Below are positions 52,677-62,500 of a DNA stretch of 64,000 nt, one piece after another (position 1 is the first letter of the stretch; every line of letters begins with the position of its first letter). Source of the DNA: Azospirillum brasilense (GTDB lineage Bacteria > Pseudomonadota > Alphaproteobacteria > Azospirillales > Azospirillaceae). The notes below the pieces were generated by a model that worked only from the letters and a program-made list of their open reading frames with translations, had not been told where the DNA came from and did not search any database. A program made the position numbers and the translations under genes. Where the stretch lies: NCBI RefSeq assembly GCF_005222205.1, contig NZ_CP032350.1:124001-188000 (forward strand), written 5' to 3'.

Positions 52677-55301
52677 ATGATTTCCGTCATTGTCTACGGC
52701 AGGAACGACTCGCACGGCTATAATCTGCACAAACGCGCCGCTCTTAGCCTCAACAGCATCGCAGAGGTTTTGACCGCTCCCGGCGATGAGATCGTCTTCG
52801 TCGATTACAACACGCCTGACGATCTGCCAACCTTCGTCGAAGCGATTCTCGATACGTTGACCGGGGGCTGCCGGGAGATTCTGCGTGTCGTTCGCGTTCG
52901 TCCGGCGCTGCATGCCCTTTTCGCCGACCGGACCAGCTATGCGACCATAGAATCGGTCGCCCGGAACGTGGGCTTGCGCCGCTCCAATCCGCGCAACCGC
53001 TGGATATTGTCCACGAATACCGACATGGTTTTCCTCCGCCGGGATGGGGGCCGTTCCCTGTCAGAGCTGGTGGACGGGTTGCCCGACGGCTTCTATCAGG
53101 TGCCGCGTTTCGAAGTGCCGGAATCACTGTGGGAATCCTTGGACCGCCGCGATCCCCGCTTGGCGATCGAACGATTTCGCTGGTGGGGTGCGCGTTTCCA
53201 TCTGAACGAGCTGGTGCACACCGATCCGATCACGCGCTTTGACGGCATCGGAGACTTCCAGCTTGCCCTCCGGTCGGACCTGTTCGCGATCCATGGCTTC
53301 AACGAGGACATGCTGGCGGGGTGGAACGTCGACATGAACCTGTGCCATCGGCTGCACCGCCGGTATGGGCGTGTCGATTCCCTGTCGGGCCAAGTCCTGG
53401 CCTATCATTGCGGCCACACCCGTCTCCCCACGGCGATCCATCGCGACGACACGGTCATGAACGATCCGGTGCGCTACATCGACCGTGTCGTTCGGGATGA
53501 CCTGCCCGAACAGGCGGAGCGTTGGGGGCTGGTGCGTCATGCGCTGGAGGAATTCCGCGCGGACGCCCCCCCTTCCGGCCGTCTGCCCGCCGCCCTGGAA
53601 AAGAGCCTGCCGGCGCAGGACGATCCCGGACGTGAGGCATGGAACGACTTCACCAACTTCAGCGCCCGTTTCCGTTTGCGGCTCGACCCGGACCACGCGC
53701 TTCCCTATGTCGCGGATCTCCTGGCGACGGCGCCGCCGGATGCGGTGCTGGCCTATGTCGGCAGCCACCGTGGGATGTTCGAACGCACGCTGCGGGCTTG
53801 GCGGGCGCTTGGCCATGGCGAGGCGGTCCTGGTGCCCGAAAGTGGGGTGATTCCGGATGAATTCCCCGGCGTGGAAGCCGTCGACGCGCTGGAGTTCGAC
53901 CGCCGGGCTTCCCTTTTCCTGTTCGAATTTGCCTTGGACGACGATTGGCTTGCGCAGGATCCCTGCCCCTGCTTCGAGGGGATTCCGGAGGAAGGGCTGA
54001 GGCAACTCGGCCTGATCTACGGCCTCTTCATTCAGCAGACGGAACGGGAGCGCCAACGCCTCGCGGCGGGCAAGGGCACGCCGAGGCGTTTCATCGGCGT
54101 GCCTGCGGTCAACACGTTCTTCGGCATGCGCTTCGGAGAGCGGGTCATGTTCACGCACACGATGTTCAGCACGCGCGTCCGGCATGGGCAGGTCCGCCGC
54201 ACAGGGCTCGCCGTCCGATCCGATGGGGCGGCGGACGAGGCAGGGCGGCGGCTTGGAGCGGCCCTAGGCCGAGCCTTTCCCATCGACCGGCAGGAGGTCG
54301 AGATCGCGCGCGGCGATCTGGATCGCATCCTTGCCGCCGAAGGGCCGGACGCTGTCGAACCGCACCGCTGCACGGCGGTCGCTCAGGCGTTGCTGGACGT
54401 TGTCGGGGCGGCGGTGCCTGAGCCGGTGCGGCAGGAGCGCAGACGTTGGATCGAACGGAACCGGCCGAGTCGTGCCCTGCGGGAGCGTATCGATCCTCTC
54501 ATCGTGTCATCCAAGCCTCCTGCCCCGCCGCTGCTCAACAAGCTCTGCGCGGCGGAGGATTGGGAGGATACTCATTGGCGGGCCGTCGCCGAGGAGTTCA
54601 CGCGTGACGGCTTGCCTTTCCGGGCATCCACCTACGCCTATTTCAAGCGCAGCCGCGGGGTGTGGGAACGCACCCACATGCTGTACGGGTTGGGGCGGCT
54701 TGGCGTGATCGGGCATGATGCCCGCTGTGCGGTGATCAGCCGGGCGCCGGACGGGCTGGGCCACTTCCTGTCGCTCCGGACCGCCGGAGTGGACATCATC
54801 GACCTTCAGGGGCATGGGACCGGCTGGCTGGCGCGGCGGCGGATGCGCCGGATGGACCGGATGTCCATCCACCCCGATCCGGCCTCCCCGGCGCCGGACC
54901 GTTCATGGCCGGACCGTTCATGGAATGCCGTCTTGATTCCGCAGAACACCTTGCTAGGGGCCGGATTGCGGCAGGCCGACACCCTTCTGCGCAACACCGC
55001 CCGCAGACTGGCCGGAGGCGGAGTCATCACCTGCTCCGTGGAGACCGCTCTCGATAATCGGGGGCGGAGGGATTGTCCGGCTCCGGACCGGATCGCCGCA
55101 GTGATGGGCATCCTTGCGGACAGGAGCGGGCTGGTGCTCTGCGGGGGAGTGGACTGGAGCCTGAGCGACGCCACACTAGATCGGATCGCCGTGCGGGGAG
55201 AGGATTCGGAACGCCGGCCGCATCTGGTGACGCGCGACGATCACGGGCATTGCACCTGTTCGGTCTGGTTCCTGAGCAAGGGGGAACACCCTCAGCGCTG
55301 A
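52677..55301 (+). CDS. GT2-like glycosyltransferase fused to the same degenerate methyltransferase-like domain
   Basis: This protein has 874 residues from ATG 52677. The N-terminus is a GT-A-like domain (MISVIVYGRNDSHGYNLHKRAALSLNSI, EIVFVDYNTPDD, WILSTNTDMVFLRRDGGRS, FNEDMLAGWNVDMNLCHRL). A middle region of about 300 residues is unassigned. From about residue 620 the domain of the two neighbouring GT4 fusions appears: KLCAAEDWEDTHW, YFKRSRGVWERTHMLYGLGRLG, WSLSDATLDR. So one C-terminal domain is joined to two unrelated transferase folds. It overlaps the convergent GT2 gene by 10 bp at its 3' end. Confidence 0.86.
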   Translation: MISVIVYGRNDSHGYNLHKRAALSLNSIAEVLTAPGDEIVFVDYNTPDDLPTFVEAILDTLTGGCREILRVVRVRPALHALFADRTSYATIESVARNVGLRRSNPRNRWILSTNTDMVFLRRDGGRSLSELVDGLPDGFYQVPRFEVPESLWESLDRRDPRLAIERFRWWGARFHLNELVHTDPITRFDGIGDFQLALRSDLFAIHGFNEDMLAGWNVDMNLCHRLHRRYGRVDSLSGQVLAYHCGHTRLPTAIHRDDTVMNDPVRYIDRVVRDDLPEQAERWGLVRHALEEFRADAPPSGRLPAALEKSLPAQDDPGREAWNDFTNFSARFRLRLDPDHALPYVADLLATAPPDAVLAYVGSHRGMFERTLRAWRALGHGEAVLVPESGVIPDEFPGVEAVDALEFDRRASLFLFEFALDDDWLAQDPCPCFEGIPEEGLRQLGLIYGLFIQQTERERQRLAAGKGTPRRFIGVPAVNTFFGMRFGERVMFTHTMFSTRVRHGQVRRTGLAVRSDGAADEAGRRLGAALGRAFPIDRQEVEIARGDLDRILAAEGPDAVEPHRCTAVAQALLDVVGAAVPEPVRQERRRWIERNRPSRALRERIDPLIVSSKPPAPPLLNKLCAAEDWEDTHWRAVAEEFTRDGLPFRASTYAYFKRSRGVWERTHMLYGLGRLGVIGHDARCAVISRAPDGLGHFLSLRTAGVDIIDLQGHGTGWLARRRMRRMDRMSIHPDPASPAPDRSWPDRSWNAVLIPQNTLLGAGLRQADTLLRNTARRLAGGGVITCSVETALDNRGRRDCPAPDRIAAVMGILADRSGLVLCGGVDWSLSDATLDRIAVRGEDSERRPHLVTRDDHGHCTCSVWFLSKGEHPQR

Positions 55302-56191
55302 GCGAAGGGAAAGCGGTGCACACGTTTCCAGACGCCTAGGCTCTCAACGAACTGGACGACCGGTCCCGTGAAGCCATGGGCAGCCAGGCCACCCAGGTCC
55401 TTCGGCGACGACAAAAGCCGGTATTCAGCCCAGACCGCCGCCCGATGGGCGGCCATGGCGTCGGTAAAAGAGGCATCCAACTCCCTTATGTAACCATCGC
55501 CCGCACCGAGTTGGCGATCGTGGTGCCGGAACTGGCCGAGCACGCTGTTCACCACCGTCGGCGCCCCCCTCCCCGCGAACCGGCGCCACAGGTCGAAGTC
55601 GCCGGCGATCCGCAAACGGGTGTCCAGCCCCCCACAGGCATGCCACAATCGCCCGGTCCACAGGCTGCCTTCCTGCTGCAGGAAGGGCAGGTGGCGGTTG
55701 TCGTGGAGCCCGGCGGCAAGCGTCTTGGCCGGGAAGGCGAAGCAATCTTCGATGTGGACGAGGCTGCCACGGGCATTGAGCCGCGTGATCCGCCCGGTCA
55801 ACCACTCGATGTCGGGAAAGGCCGCCGTCACGTCGCAGGCGGTTTGCAGGGCTCCGGGTGCCAAGCGGTCGCTGGCGTTGATCCAACCCATCAGCGAATC
55901 ACCGTCCACGCCGAGCTGCGCGAAGCCCCGGTTCAGGGCATCGTACATGCCGTTGTCCATGCGCGAATCAACCGTCATCCGGATCCCACGGCACAGGATC
56001 GGGAAGTTGCCGTTCTCCAAACAGGCCTGCCAATGCTCCAGCCGCTCCAGCGTGCCATCGCGCGATCCACCGTCCTGGACATGGTAGACGATTTCGAAAT
56101 CGCCGCTCTGGCTGAGCACGCTTGCGACCGTATCGTCGATGAACGCCGCGCTGTCGAGGCAGGGGGTGACGATCTGGAAGCAGCGGGGCAT
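55292..56191 (-). CDS. GT2-family glycosyltransferase
   Basis: This protein has 299 residues from ATG 56191. FQIVTPCLDSAAFIDDTVASVLSQSGDFEIVYHVQDGGSRDGTLERLEHW is the classic GT2 opening, followed by MDNGMYDALNRGF and MGWINASDRLAPGALQ (donor-metal region). The family of 'stealth-like' GT2 proteins with DGGSRDGT is common in capsule and flagellin-glycan clusters. The longer frame to 56257 lacks a better start. It overlaps the preceding convergent gene by 10 bp. Confidence 0.88.
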   Translation of the reverse strand: MPRCFQIVTPCLDSAAFIDDTVASVLSQSGDFEIVYHVQDGGSRDGTLERLEHWQACLENGNFPILCRGIRMTVDSRMDNGMYDALNRGFAQLGVDGDSLMGWINASDRLAPGALQTACDVTAAFPDIEWLTGRITRLNARGSLVHIEDCFAFPAKTLAAGLHDNRHLPFLQQEGSLWTGRLWHACGGLDTRLRIAGDFDLWRRFAGRGAPTVVNSVLGQFRHHDRQLGAGDGYIRELDASFTDAMAAHRAAVWAEYRLLSSPKDLGGLAAHGFTGPVVQFVESLGVWKRVHRFPFAQR

Positions 56192-56305
56192 GGCTGATCT
56201 TCTATAAGCTTTTGTGTCGAAGCTTGTGCGAGCGCATGGTGCACGCCACTGCGACATGAGTACACTGATTCCGGCCAGTCGAGCCGATTAATTGGGAGAA
56301 CCACC

Positions 56306-57040
56306 TTGGATTTGCCGGACAGCGCCATCGACTCGTTCAAGAAAGCCATCTGGCGGGTCATCGAGGCCAACACGGAGGCTTTCGCACCGCATGTTCTCAG
56401 TCATGCGAATTCATTGCAGCGAATCCGTAATCGCGGCATTGATTGCAGGACGGTGATCGACGTGGGGGCGTCCGATGGCCGATGGTCGCAAATGGCGCGG
56501 AGCTTTTGGCCGGACGCGCATTATCATCTGGTCGAAGCGTTCGAGCATTGGAACGGCGCGCTCCAGGCGCTGACCGCAGACGATCCCCGAATGACTTTCA
56601 CCTTGGCGGCGGCCGGGGCGGAGGACGGCGAGACGCCGTTCACCAACTCCTTCGACGATCCGTTCGGTGGCACGGCCATGCCCGACGCGGGCGCGCCGCA
56701 ATGGACCGTCCGGCAGGTCTCCCTGGACCAAGAGGTGGAACGGCTTGGCTTTGAAGGGCCGTTCATGGTCAAGCTCGACACGCACGGTACGGAACGCGAA
56801 ATTCTGGCCGGTGCTCGCCGGGTCCTGGAAAGCTGCGAAGTGCTGGTGATCGAGATGTACAATTATGGGGAGGACAGCCGGCGTTTCCCCGCCATGTGCC
56901 AGCATGTGGAAAGTCTGGGATTCCACTGCATCGACATGGGGGAGCCGATGTTCCGCGATCATGACCGGGCGTTCTGGCAGGTGGATTTCTTCTTCGTACG
57001 TAAGGATCGTCCGGAAGCGGTTTATCCCCAGTTTCGTTGA
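56306..57040 (+). CDS. FkbM-family methyltransferase
   Basis: This 244-residue protein is read from TTG 56306 with GGGAGA eight bases upstream. TVIDVGASDGRWSQMARSFWPDAHYHLVEAFEHW is the SAM-binding motif I/II, followed by VRQVSLDQEVERLGFEGPFMVKLDTHGTEREILAGA, which is the FkbM signature (D-IDVEG-like KLDTHG). It would O-methylate a sugar or glycan. Divergent from the GT2 gene and convergent with the GT4 gene at 57086. Confidence 0.9.
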   Translation: MDLPDSAIDSFKKAIWRVIEANTEAFAPHVLSHANSLQRIRNRGIDCRTVIDVGASDGRWSQMARSFWPDAHYHLVEAFEHWNGALQALTADDPRMTFTLAAAGAEDGETPFTNSFDDPFGGTAMPDAGAPQWTVRQVSLDQEVERLGFEGPFMVKLDTHGTEREILAGARRVLESCEVLVIEMYNYGEDSRRFPAMCQHVESLGFHCIDMGEPMFRDHDRAFWQVDFFFVRKDRPEAVYPQFR

Positions 57041-57085
57041 GGCGGGATGCCGCCAAGCCAGCGGATGGCTGGGGCGGCAGTGTCT

Positions 57086-58279
57086 TCAGAGGCGGCTTTC
57101 ACGTACCAGATCATTCAAGAAGGTTTCGGCGCAGGCGCGGCGGCGGATCAGACTGGCCTCGCAAGCCGCTCGTTCCGCTTCGACTCCCCGCCTTGGCGGC
57201 AGGTTCGGAAGGGCGCGCGCGATGACACCGGCCAGATCCTCAGGATCGCCGGCGCGGAAGAAATGGCCCTGTGCGCCGAGTTGCTCCCGGTGGACAGCAA
57301 AATCGGAGACGATCAGCGGGCAGCCGACCGCCCGCGCATCCTCCACTACGGTGCTCCAACCTTCGAACAGGGATGGCTGGATAACGGCGGTGCACGCCCG
57401 CAGCAGCGCGATCTGCTCATCTTGCGGAATCACGCCAAGGTGGCGGATACAGCTTTCGAGCCCCTGTTCCTTGACGATGCCGAACAGCGTTTCAAAATAC
57501 CCGTCGTGACGGTAATCTTTCGTGCTGCCAGTGCAGACGAGATCAACGGGAAAACCCCGTTCCTTTAGTAGGCGGACGGCGTTGAAGGCGGTCTGGTGAT
57601 CCTTGTGCACCCAGAATTGATTAGGAATATAGAGAAAGCTCGACGGCAATTTGTATTTCTCGATCACGGCGCGGACCGGTGCTGATTCGCCGGTTGAAAT
57701 GGTACTGACGAACGGCCAGACGTAGGGGCGGGCCCGATGGGATGGGAAGAATTCCTGAAAATCGAATAGCGCGTTCCGGCTGCTGAGGATGAGCGGACCG
57801 TCGCGGTCGGCCAGGACGCGGCAGATATCGTCCCGATATTGTTTTTCCGCGTCATTGAACAGTGCTGGCAGGCGCCGGTGTTGGAAATCGGGAATCCATG
57901 CCCAGTGGCGTGGTGTGGTGACCATAGGGGTTTCGCCCATTGGCATCGGCACGATGGCCGTAACGCTGCGCGCGATCGCTCGACGCCGCTCCGCGGCGGG
58001 GACATGGAGGAGAAAACGTCCGGCTTCGTCCCCGGAAGCCCGGATGATGGCGCCTTGGGGGCCGATCACAGCCTTCACCACGTCCAGTGAGCAAGCCTCC
58101 TCAACAGAAGACGGCCATTCTCCTGGCGTATCATTGAAGACATAAATTGAAGGCTTTTTCTGTTCTGGAAGATAATCAATTGTCTTTATGAAATTTGTTA
58201 CGTAATTAATGCCGCCCATCCAGCCATGATAGCTGCGGAATAATGAAACAAGAAGCGTCAACTCAGCGTTTTTATGCAT
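57086..58279 (-). CDS. GT4-family glycosyltransferase
   Basis: This 397-residue GT-B enzyme has LLVSLFRSYHGWMGGINYVTNFIKTI at the start. The C-domain has FLYIPNQFWVHKDHQTAFNAVRLLKERGFPVDLVCTGSTKDYR, RHLGVIPQDEQIALLRACTAVIQPSLFEGWSTVVEDARAVGCPLIVSDFAVHREQ. The E-G-W-S-T-VVEDA motif is the donor-binding signature. Its GC content is clearly lower than that of genes before 55 kb. It lies 20 bp downstream of the epimerase gene at 58300 and is probably in its operon. Confidence 0.92.
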   Translation of the reverse strand: MHKNAELTLLVSLFRSYHGWMGGINYVTNFIKTIDYLPEQKKPSIYVFNDTPGEWPSSVEEACSLDVVKAVIGPQGAIIRASGDEAGRFLLHVPAAERRRAIARSVTAIVPMPMGETPMVTTPRHWAWIPDFQHRRLPALFNDAEKQYRDDICRVLADRDGPLILSSRNALFDFQEFFPSHRARPYVWPFVSTISTGESAPVRAVIEKYKLPSSFLYIPNQFWVHKDHQTAFNAVRLLKERGFPVDLVCTGSTKDYRHDGYFETLFGIVKEQGLESCIRHLGVIPQDEQIALLRACTAVIQPSLFEGWSTVVEDARAVGCPLIVSDFAVHREQLGAQGHFFRAGDPEDLAGVIARALPNLPPRRGVEAERAACEASLIRRRACAETFLNDLVRESRL

Positions 58280-58299
58280 GATGATGCCCGATTTTGTCT

Positions 58300-59325
58300 T
58301 TATATTATCGCCGACTCACGGCGCAGCCAGAGGGCGTAATCCAGTATTCCCTCTTCAATCGACCGTCGCGGCATGAATCCCAGAGCGGAAAGACGGCTTG
58401 TGTCCGCTTGGAGATGCTGTGGATTGCCGTGCCGCTCCGTGCCTGTGAAGCGGATGCTGGCGGCAGGGCTGAGGGCTTTGCCTAGCATTTCCAGGAGGTC
58501 GGAGAGGCTTACAGCCCGTCCAGTACCGCCATTGATGATGATGGGGTCGGGCAACCTGCTGTTCAGCAGCAACAGCGTCAGATCGACCATGTCTTCGATA
58601 TGGAGGAAATCTCGGGTTTCTTCTCCAGTCGCATTGACATCGACTGTGCCAGAGCTCGTCAGAAGGCGCCGGCCAACGTCCCAGAGCACTTGCTTGCGCA
58701 AGCCCGGGCCATAAATCGAGAAGAAGCGGATGACGGCGCAACGGATCCCGTGGGTAGCAGCTCCCTGCTGGCAGAGCTTCTCAGCCAGCAGCTTGTGCCA
58801 GCCATATTGGGAAACCGGTGCGCACGGATCGTCTTCTTTGAGGGGAACCGGAGCCGCGTTTCCATATACCGCGGCGCTCGAAAGAAACACAATGCGGACA
58901 TTGGGCGCCAGACGGCCCAGAGTATGGACCAGGCTGGCCGTCGTCGTCACTGTGCGTTGGAAGTCGTCGAAAGGGGCCGCTTGGCCGGCTGCGACGGAGG
59001 AACCGCCGGCCGCATGCACCACGGCGTCCGGAGCTCCGAAGCGCCGGACCGCAAATTCGATCAGGTCGGGAGCGATGCTTCCAGCCAAGAACAGAGGATC
59101 GGCCCGTTCAGGTGAGCCCTCTGGGGCATGCCCCAGACCAATGGCCCGGCGTCCGCTCGCCCGCAGTCGCTGTAAGATTGCCCGCCCGGCGAAGCCCGCT
59201 GCGCCAGTCACCCAGATTGATTGATCGGGTATGGGATTTTCCGTCAAGCAGGTCACAAAGGGGGAGGGCAAGGGAAGCACGATGACGAAGAACCTGGATA
59301 GCTGCGGACAAAGCGCGCCCGGCAT
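58300..59325 (-). CDS. NAD-dependent epimerase/dehydratase
   Basis: This extended SDR has IWVTGAAGFAGRAILQRL, VVHAAGGSSVAAGQ, FLSSAAVYGN and QYGWHKLLAEKLC with YxxxK. The conserved C-terminal INGGTGRAVSLSDLLEMLG is present. Fold and motif order fit UDP- or dTDP-sugar 4-epimerases/reductases; specificity is unclear. The start is uncertain: ATG 59325 has GGAG ten bases upstream but gives a hydrophobic 33-residue tail before the Rossmann strand, whereas GTG 59256 or TTG 59247 would start near it. Confidence 0.82.
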   Translation of the reverse strand: MPGALCPQLSRFFVIVLPLPSPFVTCLTENPIPDQSIWVTGAAGFAGRAILQRLRASGRRAIGLGHAPEGSPERADPLFLAGSIAPDLIEFAVRRFGAPDAVVHAAGGSSVAAGQAAPFDDFQRTVTTTASLVHTLGRLAPNVRIVFLSSAAVYGNAAPVPLKEDDPCAPVSQYGWHKLLAEKLCQQGAATHGIRCAVIRFFSIYGPGLRKQVLWDVGRRLLTSSGTVDVNATGEETRDFLHIEDMVDLTLLLLNSRLPDPIIINGGTGRAVSLSDLLEMLGKALSPAASIRFTGTERHGNPQHLQADTSRLSALGFMPRRSIEEGILDYALWLRRESAII

Positions 59326-59626
59326 GCCGCCCACTCCGATTCGCCCGGTGCGGTGACAACACAGTGTAGAGGTCCGTATATGGAGAGGCAATTGCTTTCA
59401 CCTATGAACTGTACGCCAACTCATGGTGGGAAAGAGCGCGTCAGAAGCAGCAATTCATCTTCTTTAACCTTTTTCGGCAACAATGGGCCAAATCGGCTTC
59501 ACGGGAATCGCCAGCCCGAGGAAGGACCGTATCCGACCACGACAGCCTGCCGGTACCTATGATCCTGACTGTTTTCCAACAGCCGAACTGCCGGCCTTCG
59601 CCTGGGAAGAGGCGGAGTTTCCTGTG

Positions 59627-60322
59627 ATGCGCGTGCAGGCCGTCGTTCAAGCGCGGATGACGTCCTCGCGGCTGCCTGGAAAGGTGTTGCGGCCGCTGGA
59701 CGGCAAGCCGATGCTCCTTTTCCTGCTGGAGCGGATCGCGCGATGCAGTACCCTCTCCGGCGTGGTCGTGGCGACGTCGGAGCAGAGGGAAGATGATGCC
59801 GTGGCGGAAGAGTGCCGGAAAGCGGGTGTATCCTGTTTCCGGGGCGATCTGTTCGACGTGGCCGCCCGTTTCGCGGGGGCATTGGGCCGCTATCCCGCCG
59901 ATGCTTTCGTGCGCGTCAATGCAGACAGTCCGCTGCTCGATCCGGCGCTTATCGACCAGGGGGTGGCACTGTATCGATCGGCTGATGCCGATCTGGTCTC
60001 CAATGTCTTTCCGCGCAGCTTTCCACCGGGGCAGTCGGTTGAGGTGATCCGCACCGACACGTTTCTTACAGCATTGGACGACATGTCCAACGACGTGCGC
60101 GAACATGTGACCCTCCATTTCTATCGCAACGCCTCGCGCTTCCGGATCAGAAATTTCACGGCTCTGCGCCCGTATAGGGGACTGCATATGGCTGTGGACA
60201 CCGAGGCGGATTGGGGACGGTTCAGTTCTTGTGTCGCGGCCATGGAACGGCCGCACTGGCACTATGGGCTGGAGGAGCTTGCCACGCTCTGGCCTGGCGC
60301 GCGCGCCGGGGAGGCTTCGTGA
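59627..60322 (+). CDS. SpsF-like cytidylyltransferase family protein
   Basis: This protein has 231 residues from ATG 59627. VVQARMTSSRLPGKVLRPLDGKPMLLFLLERI is the SpsF/CMP-sugar nucleotidyltransferase opening, with VVVATSEQREDDAV, RVNADSPLLDPALID and YRGLHMAVDTEADW. Relatives activate sugars as CMP-derivatives for spore coat or surface glycans. The long upstream frame is not credible. It opens a tight five-gene operon reaching the window edge (GTGA overlap with the next gene). About 300 bp of AT-rich DNA separates it from the divergent epimerase. Confidence 0.85.
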   Translation: MRVQAVVQARMTSSRLPGKVLRPLDGKPMLLFLLERIARCSTLSGVVVATSEQREDDAVAEECRKAGVSCFRGDLFDVAARFAGALGRYPADAFVRVNADSPLLDPALIDQGVALYRSADADLVSNVFPRSFPPGQSVEVIRTDTFLTALDDMSNDVREHVTLHFYRNASRFRIRNFTALRPYRGLHMAVDTEADWGRFSSCVAAMERPHWHYGLEELATLWPGARAGEAS

Positions 60323-61332
60323 CCTTTTTGAAAGCTGCTGTCATCGGACTCGGAGTCGGGGAACAGCATATCGAGGGCTTCGAACGTCATTCGGCCTGCC
60401 GCGTCACGGTTCTATGCGATATCGACCATGATCGGTTGGCCGCCGTCGGCGCCCGCCATCCAGGCCGTTCCCTGGTCTCTGATCCCGGACAAGTGCTGTG
60501 CGACCCGAATATTGATGTAGTGTCCATCGCCTCCTACGACGACGCTCATTTCCAGCAAGTCGTCACCGCCCTGGAGCATGGCAAGCATGTCTTCGTGGAG
60601 AAGCCGCTCTGCCAGACGGATGTCGAACTCGACGGCATTTACCGGGCGTTGTTGCGTCACCGCGGCCTCCGCCTCAGCTCGAACCTGCCGCTCCGGCGGG
60701 TACCACGATTCCTTGATCTGCGTGCGCGCATCCTGTCCGGAGCGATGGGGGCCCTCTATCACGTCGAAGGTGATTACAACTATGGGCGCCTGCACAAGAT
60801 CACGGAAGGCTGGCGCGGCGCCCTCCCGTCCTACTCGGTTATGAAAGGGGGCGGGATCCACATGGTGGACCTGCTGCTTTGGTTCACTGGCCAACGGGTG
60901 ACCGAGGTGTTCGCGATGGGCAACCGGATCGCCAGCAAGGGCTCGCAGGTCCGGTTCGACGACATGGTGGTCGCAACGCTGCGCTTCAGCGGTGGCGCGG
61001 TCGGCAAGGTCGCGGCGAACTTTGGCTGCGTGCACCCGCATTTTCACCGCCTGTCCGTCTACGGGACCGCCGGCACCTTTGTGAACGAGCCGGACGGTGC
61101 CCGCTACCATTTCTCCCGCGATCCAGGCGATCCAGTGGAACTTGTGGACAATCTCCACTCCGGCACTGACAAGGGGGCGGGGGTTGCCGCCTTCGTGAAT
61201 GCGATCTTGACCGGAGAGCGGCCTGACGTCACAGAACAGGACGTGTTCGATGCCATGTCCGTGTGTCTGGCGATCGACCGATCAAACGTTGAGGGCGCTC
61301 CGTGCGCCGTGCATTACCGAGAAATCGGCTGA
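60319..61332 (+). CDS. Gfo/Idh/MocA-family sugar oxidoreductase
   Basis: This protein has about 337 residues from GTG 60319, which overlaps the previous stop as GTGA with GGGAGG four bases upstream. AAVIGLGVGEQHIEGFERH is the NAD-binding start. KHVFVEKPLCQTDVELD carries the conserved E-K-P motif, and GGGIHMVDLLLWFTGQRVTEVFA is the substrate-domain His region. It would oxidise a UDP- or dTDP-linked sugar at C3, the step before 3-amino transfer by the next gene. Confidence 0.92.
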   Translation: MTFLKAAVIGLGVGEQHIEGFERHSACRVTVLCDIDHDRLAAVGARHPGRSLVSDPGQVLCDPNIDVVSIASYDDAHFQQVVTALEHGKHVFVEKPLCQTDVELDGIYRALLRHRGLRLSSNLPLRRVPRFLDLRARILSGAMGALYHVEGDYNYGRLHKITEGWRGALPSYSVMKGGGIHMVDLLLWFTGQRVTEVFAMGNRIASKGSQVRFDDMVVATLRFSGGAVGKVAANFGCVHPHFHRLSVYGTAGTFVNEPDGARYHFSRDPGDPVELVDNLHSGTDKGAGVAAFVNAILTGERPDVTEQDVFDAMSVCLAIDRSNVEGAPCAVHYREIG

Positions 61333-61354
61333 AACCTGGAGCGGTGGAATACCG

Positions 61355-62500
61355 ATGCGCAGCATTCCCTTTGGAAAACCCATCATTGGCGATGCAGAAC
61401 GCCAAGCGGTCATGGCTGTTCTGGCCGGATCGACTCTGGTGCACGGACCGCTGGCGAAGAAGTTCGAGGAGGTCTTTGCCGACTTCACAGCGGCACCGCA
61501 CGCGGTCTCGGTGGCGTCCTGCACGGCGGCCATGCACCTCGTCTACTTCCATCTTGGCTTCGGTCCCGGCGACGAGGTGGTTGTGCCGGCGCAGACGCAT
61601 ACCGCGACGGCGCATGCGGTGGAATTGGTGGGAGCCAAGCCCGTCTTCGTCGATTGCGAGGCCGGAACCGGCAACATCGACGTGGCGGCGGTGGTGGCGG
61701 CCATCACGCCGCGCACCCGTGCGATTGCCGTCGTCCATTATCTGGGCGTTCCGGTCGACATGGCGGCCATCACAGCGCTTGCTCGGCAACATGGGCTGTT
61801 CGTGCTTGAGGATTGCGCGTTGGCAATCGGAACCCGGCTCGACGGCATTCACGCGGGTTTGCATGGCGATGTCGGTTGCTTCTCCTTCTATCCGGTGAAA
61901 CACATGACCACAGCCGAAGGCGGCATGATCATCTGCCGGGACCCGCAGCTTGCCGCGCAGCTTCAGCGCAAGAAGGCCTTCGGGGTGGACCGCACGGTTG
62001 GGGAGCGCACGGTCCCCGGCATGTATGACGTTACCATGCTGGGCTTCAACTACCGCATGAACGAAATCGAGGCGGCGATTGGCATTGAACAGGTTGAACG
62101 CCTGCCGGACATGCTGGAGCGTCGGAGGGCGAACAGCGCCGTTCTGCGTGACGGGCTGCGGGGGATCGCAGGGATCGGTCTTCTTGAGGACAGCCCGGCG
62201 GGCGGCGAAAGCAGCCATTACTGCCTGAGCGCCATCCTTGACGACTCCCTGGCCGCGCGGCGGCTGTCGATCATCAAGCACCTGAACGCTGCGGGGATCG
62301 GCACCAGCATCTATTACCCGCGCCCCGTCCCGCTTATGAGTTATTATCGGGGCAAATACGGGTTCAACGAAGGCGATTTCCCCCAGGCCGAGCGGATCAG
62401 CAACAATTCGATCGCGCTGCCGGTGGGGCCTCACCTGGATGAAGAAGACATGGCTTACATTGCCAATGCGATGGCTGATGCAGTTAAGGAGAGCAAGTGA
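61355..62500 (+). CDS. DegT/DnrJ/EryC1-family sugar aminotransferase
   Basis: This protein has 381 residues from ATG 61355. IPFGKPIIGDAERQAVMAVLAGSTLVHGPLAKKFEE, SCTAAMHLVYFHLGFGPGDEVVVPAQTHTATAHAVELVGAKPVFVDCE and the PLP-lysine motif FYPVKHMTTAEGGMI are diagnostic. It transfers an amino group to a keto-sugar nucleotide, presumably the product of the upstream oxidoreductase. The stop TGA overlaps the next ATG. Confidence 0.94.
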   Translation: MRSIPFGKPIIGDAERQAVMAVLAGSTLVHGPLAKKFEEVFADFTAAPHAVSVASCTAAMHLVYFHLGFGPGDEVVVPAQTHTATAHAVELVGAKPVFVDCEAGTGNIDVAAVVAAITPRTRAIAVVHYLGVPVDMAAITALARQHGLFVLEDCALAIGTRLDGIHAGLHGDVGCFSFYPVKHMTTAEGGMIICRDPQLAAQLQRKKAFGVDRTVGERTVPGMYDVTMLGFNYRMNEIEAAIGIEQVERLPDMLERRRANSAVLRDGLRGIAGIGLLEDSPAGGESSHYCLSAILDDSLAARRLSIIKHLNAAGIGTSIYYPRPVPLMSYYRGKYGFNEGDFPQAERISNNSIALPVGPHLDEEDMAYIANAMADAVKESK

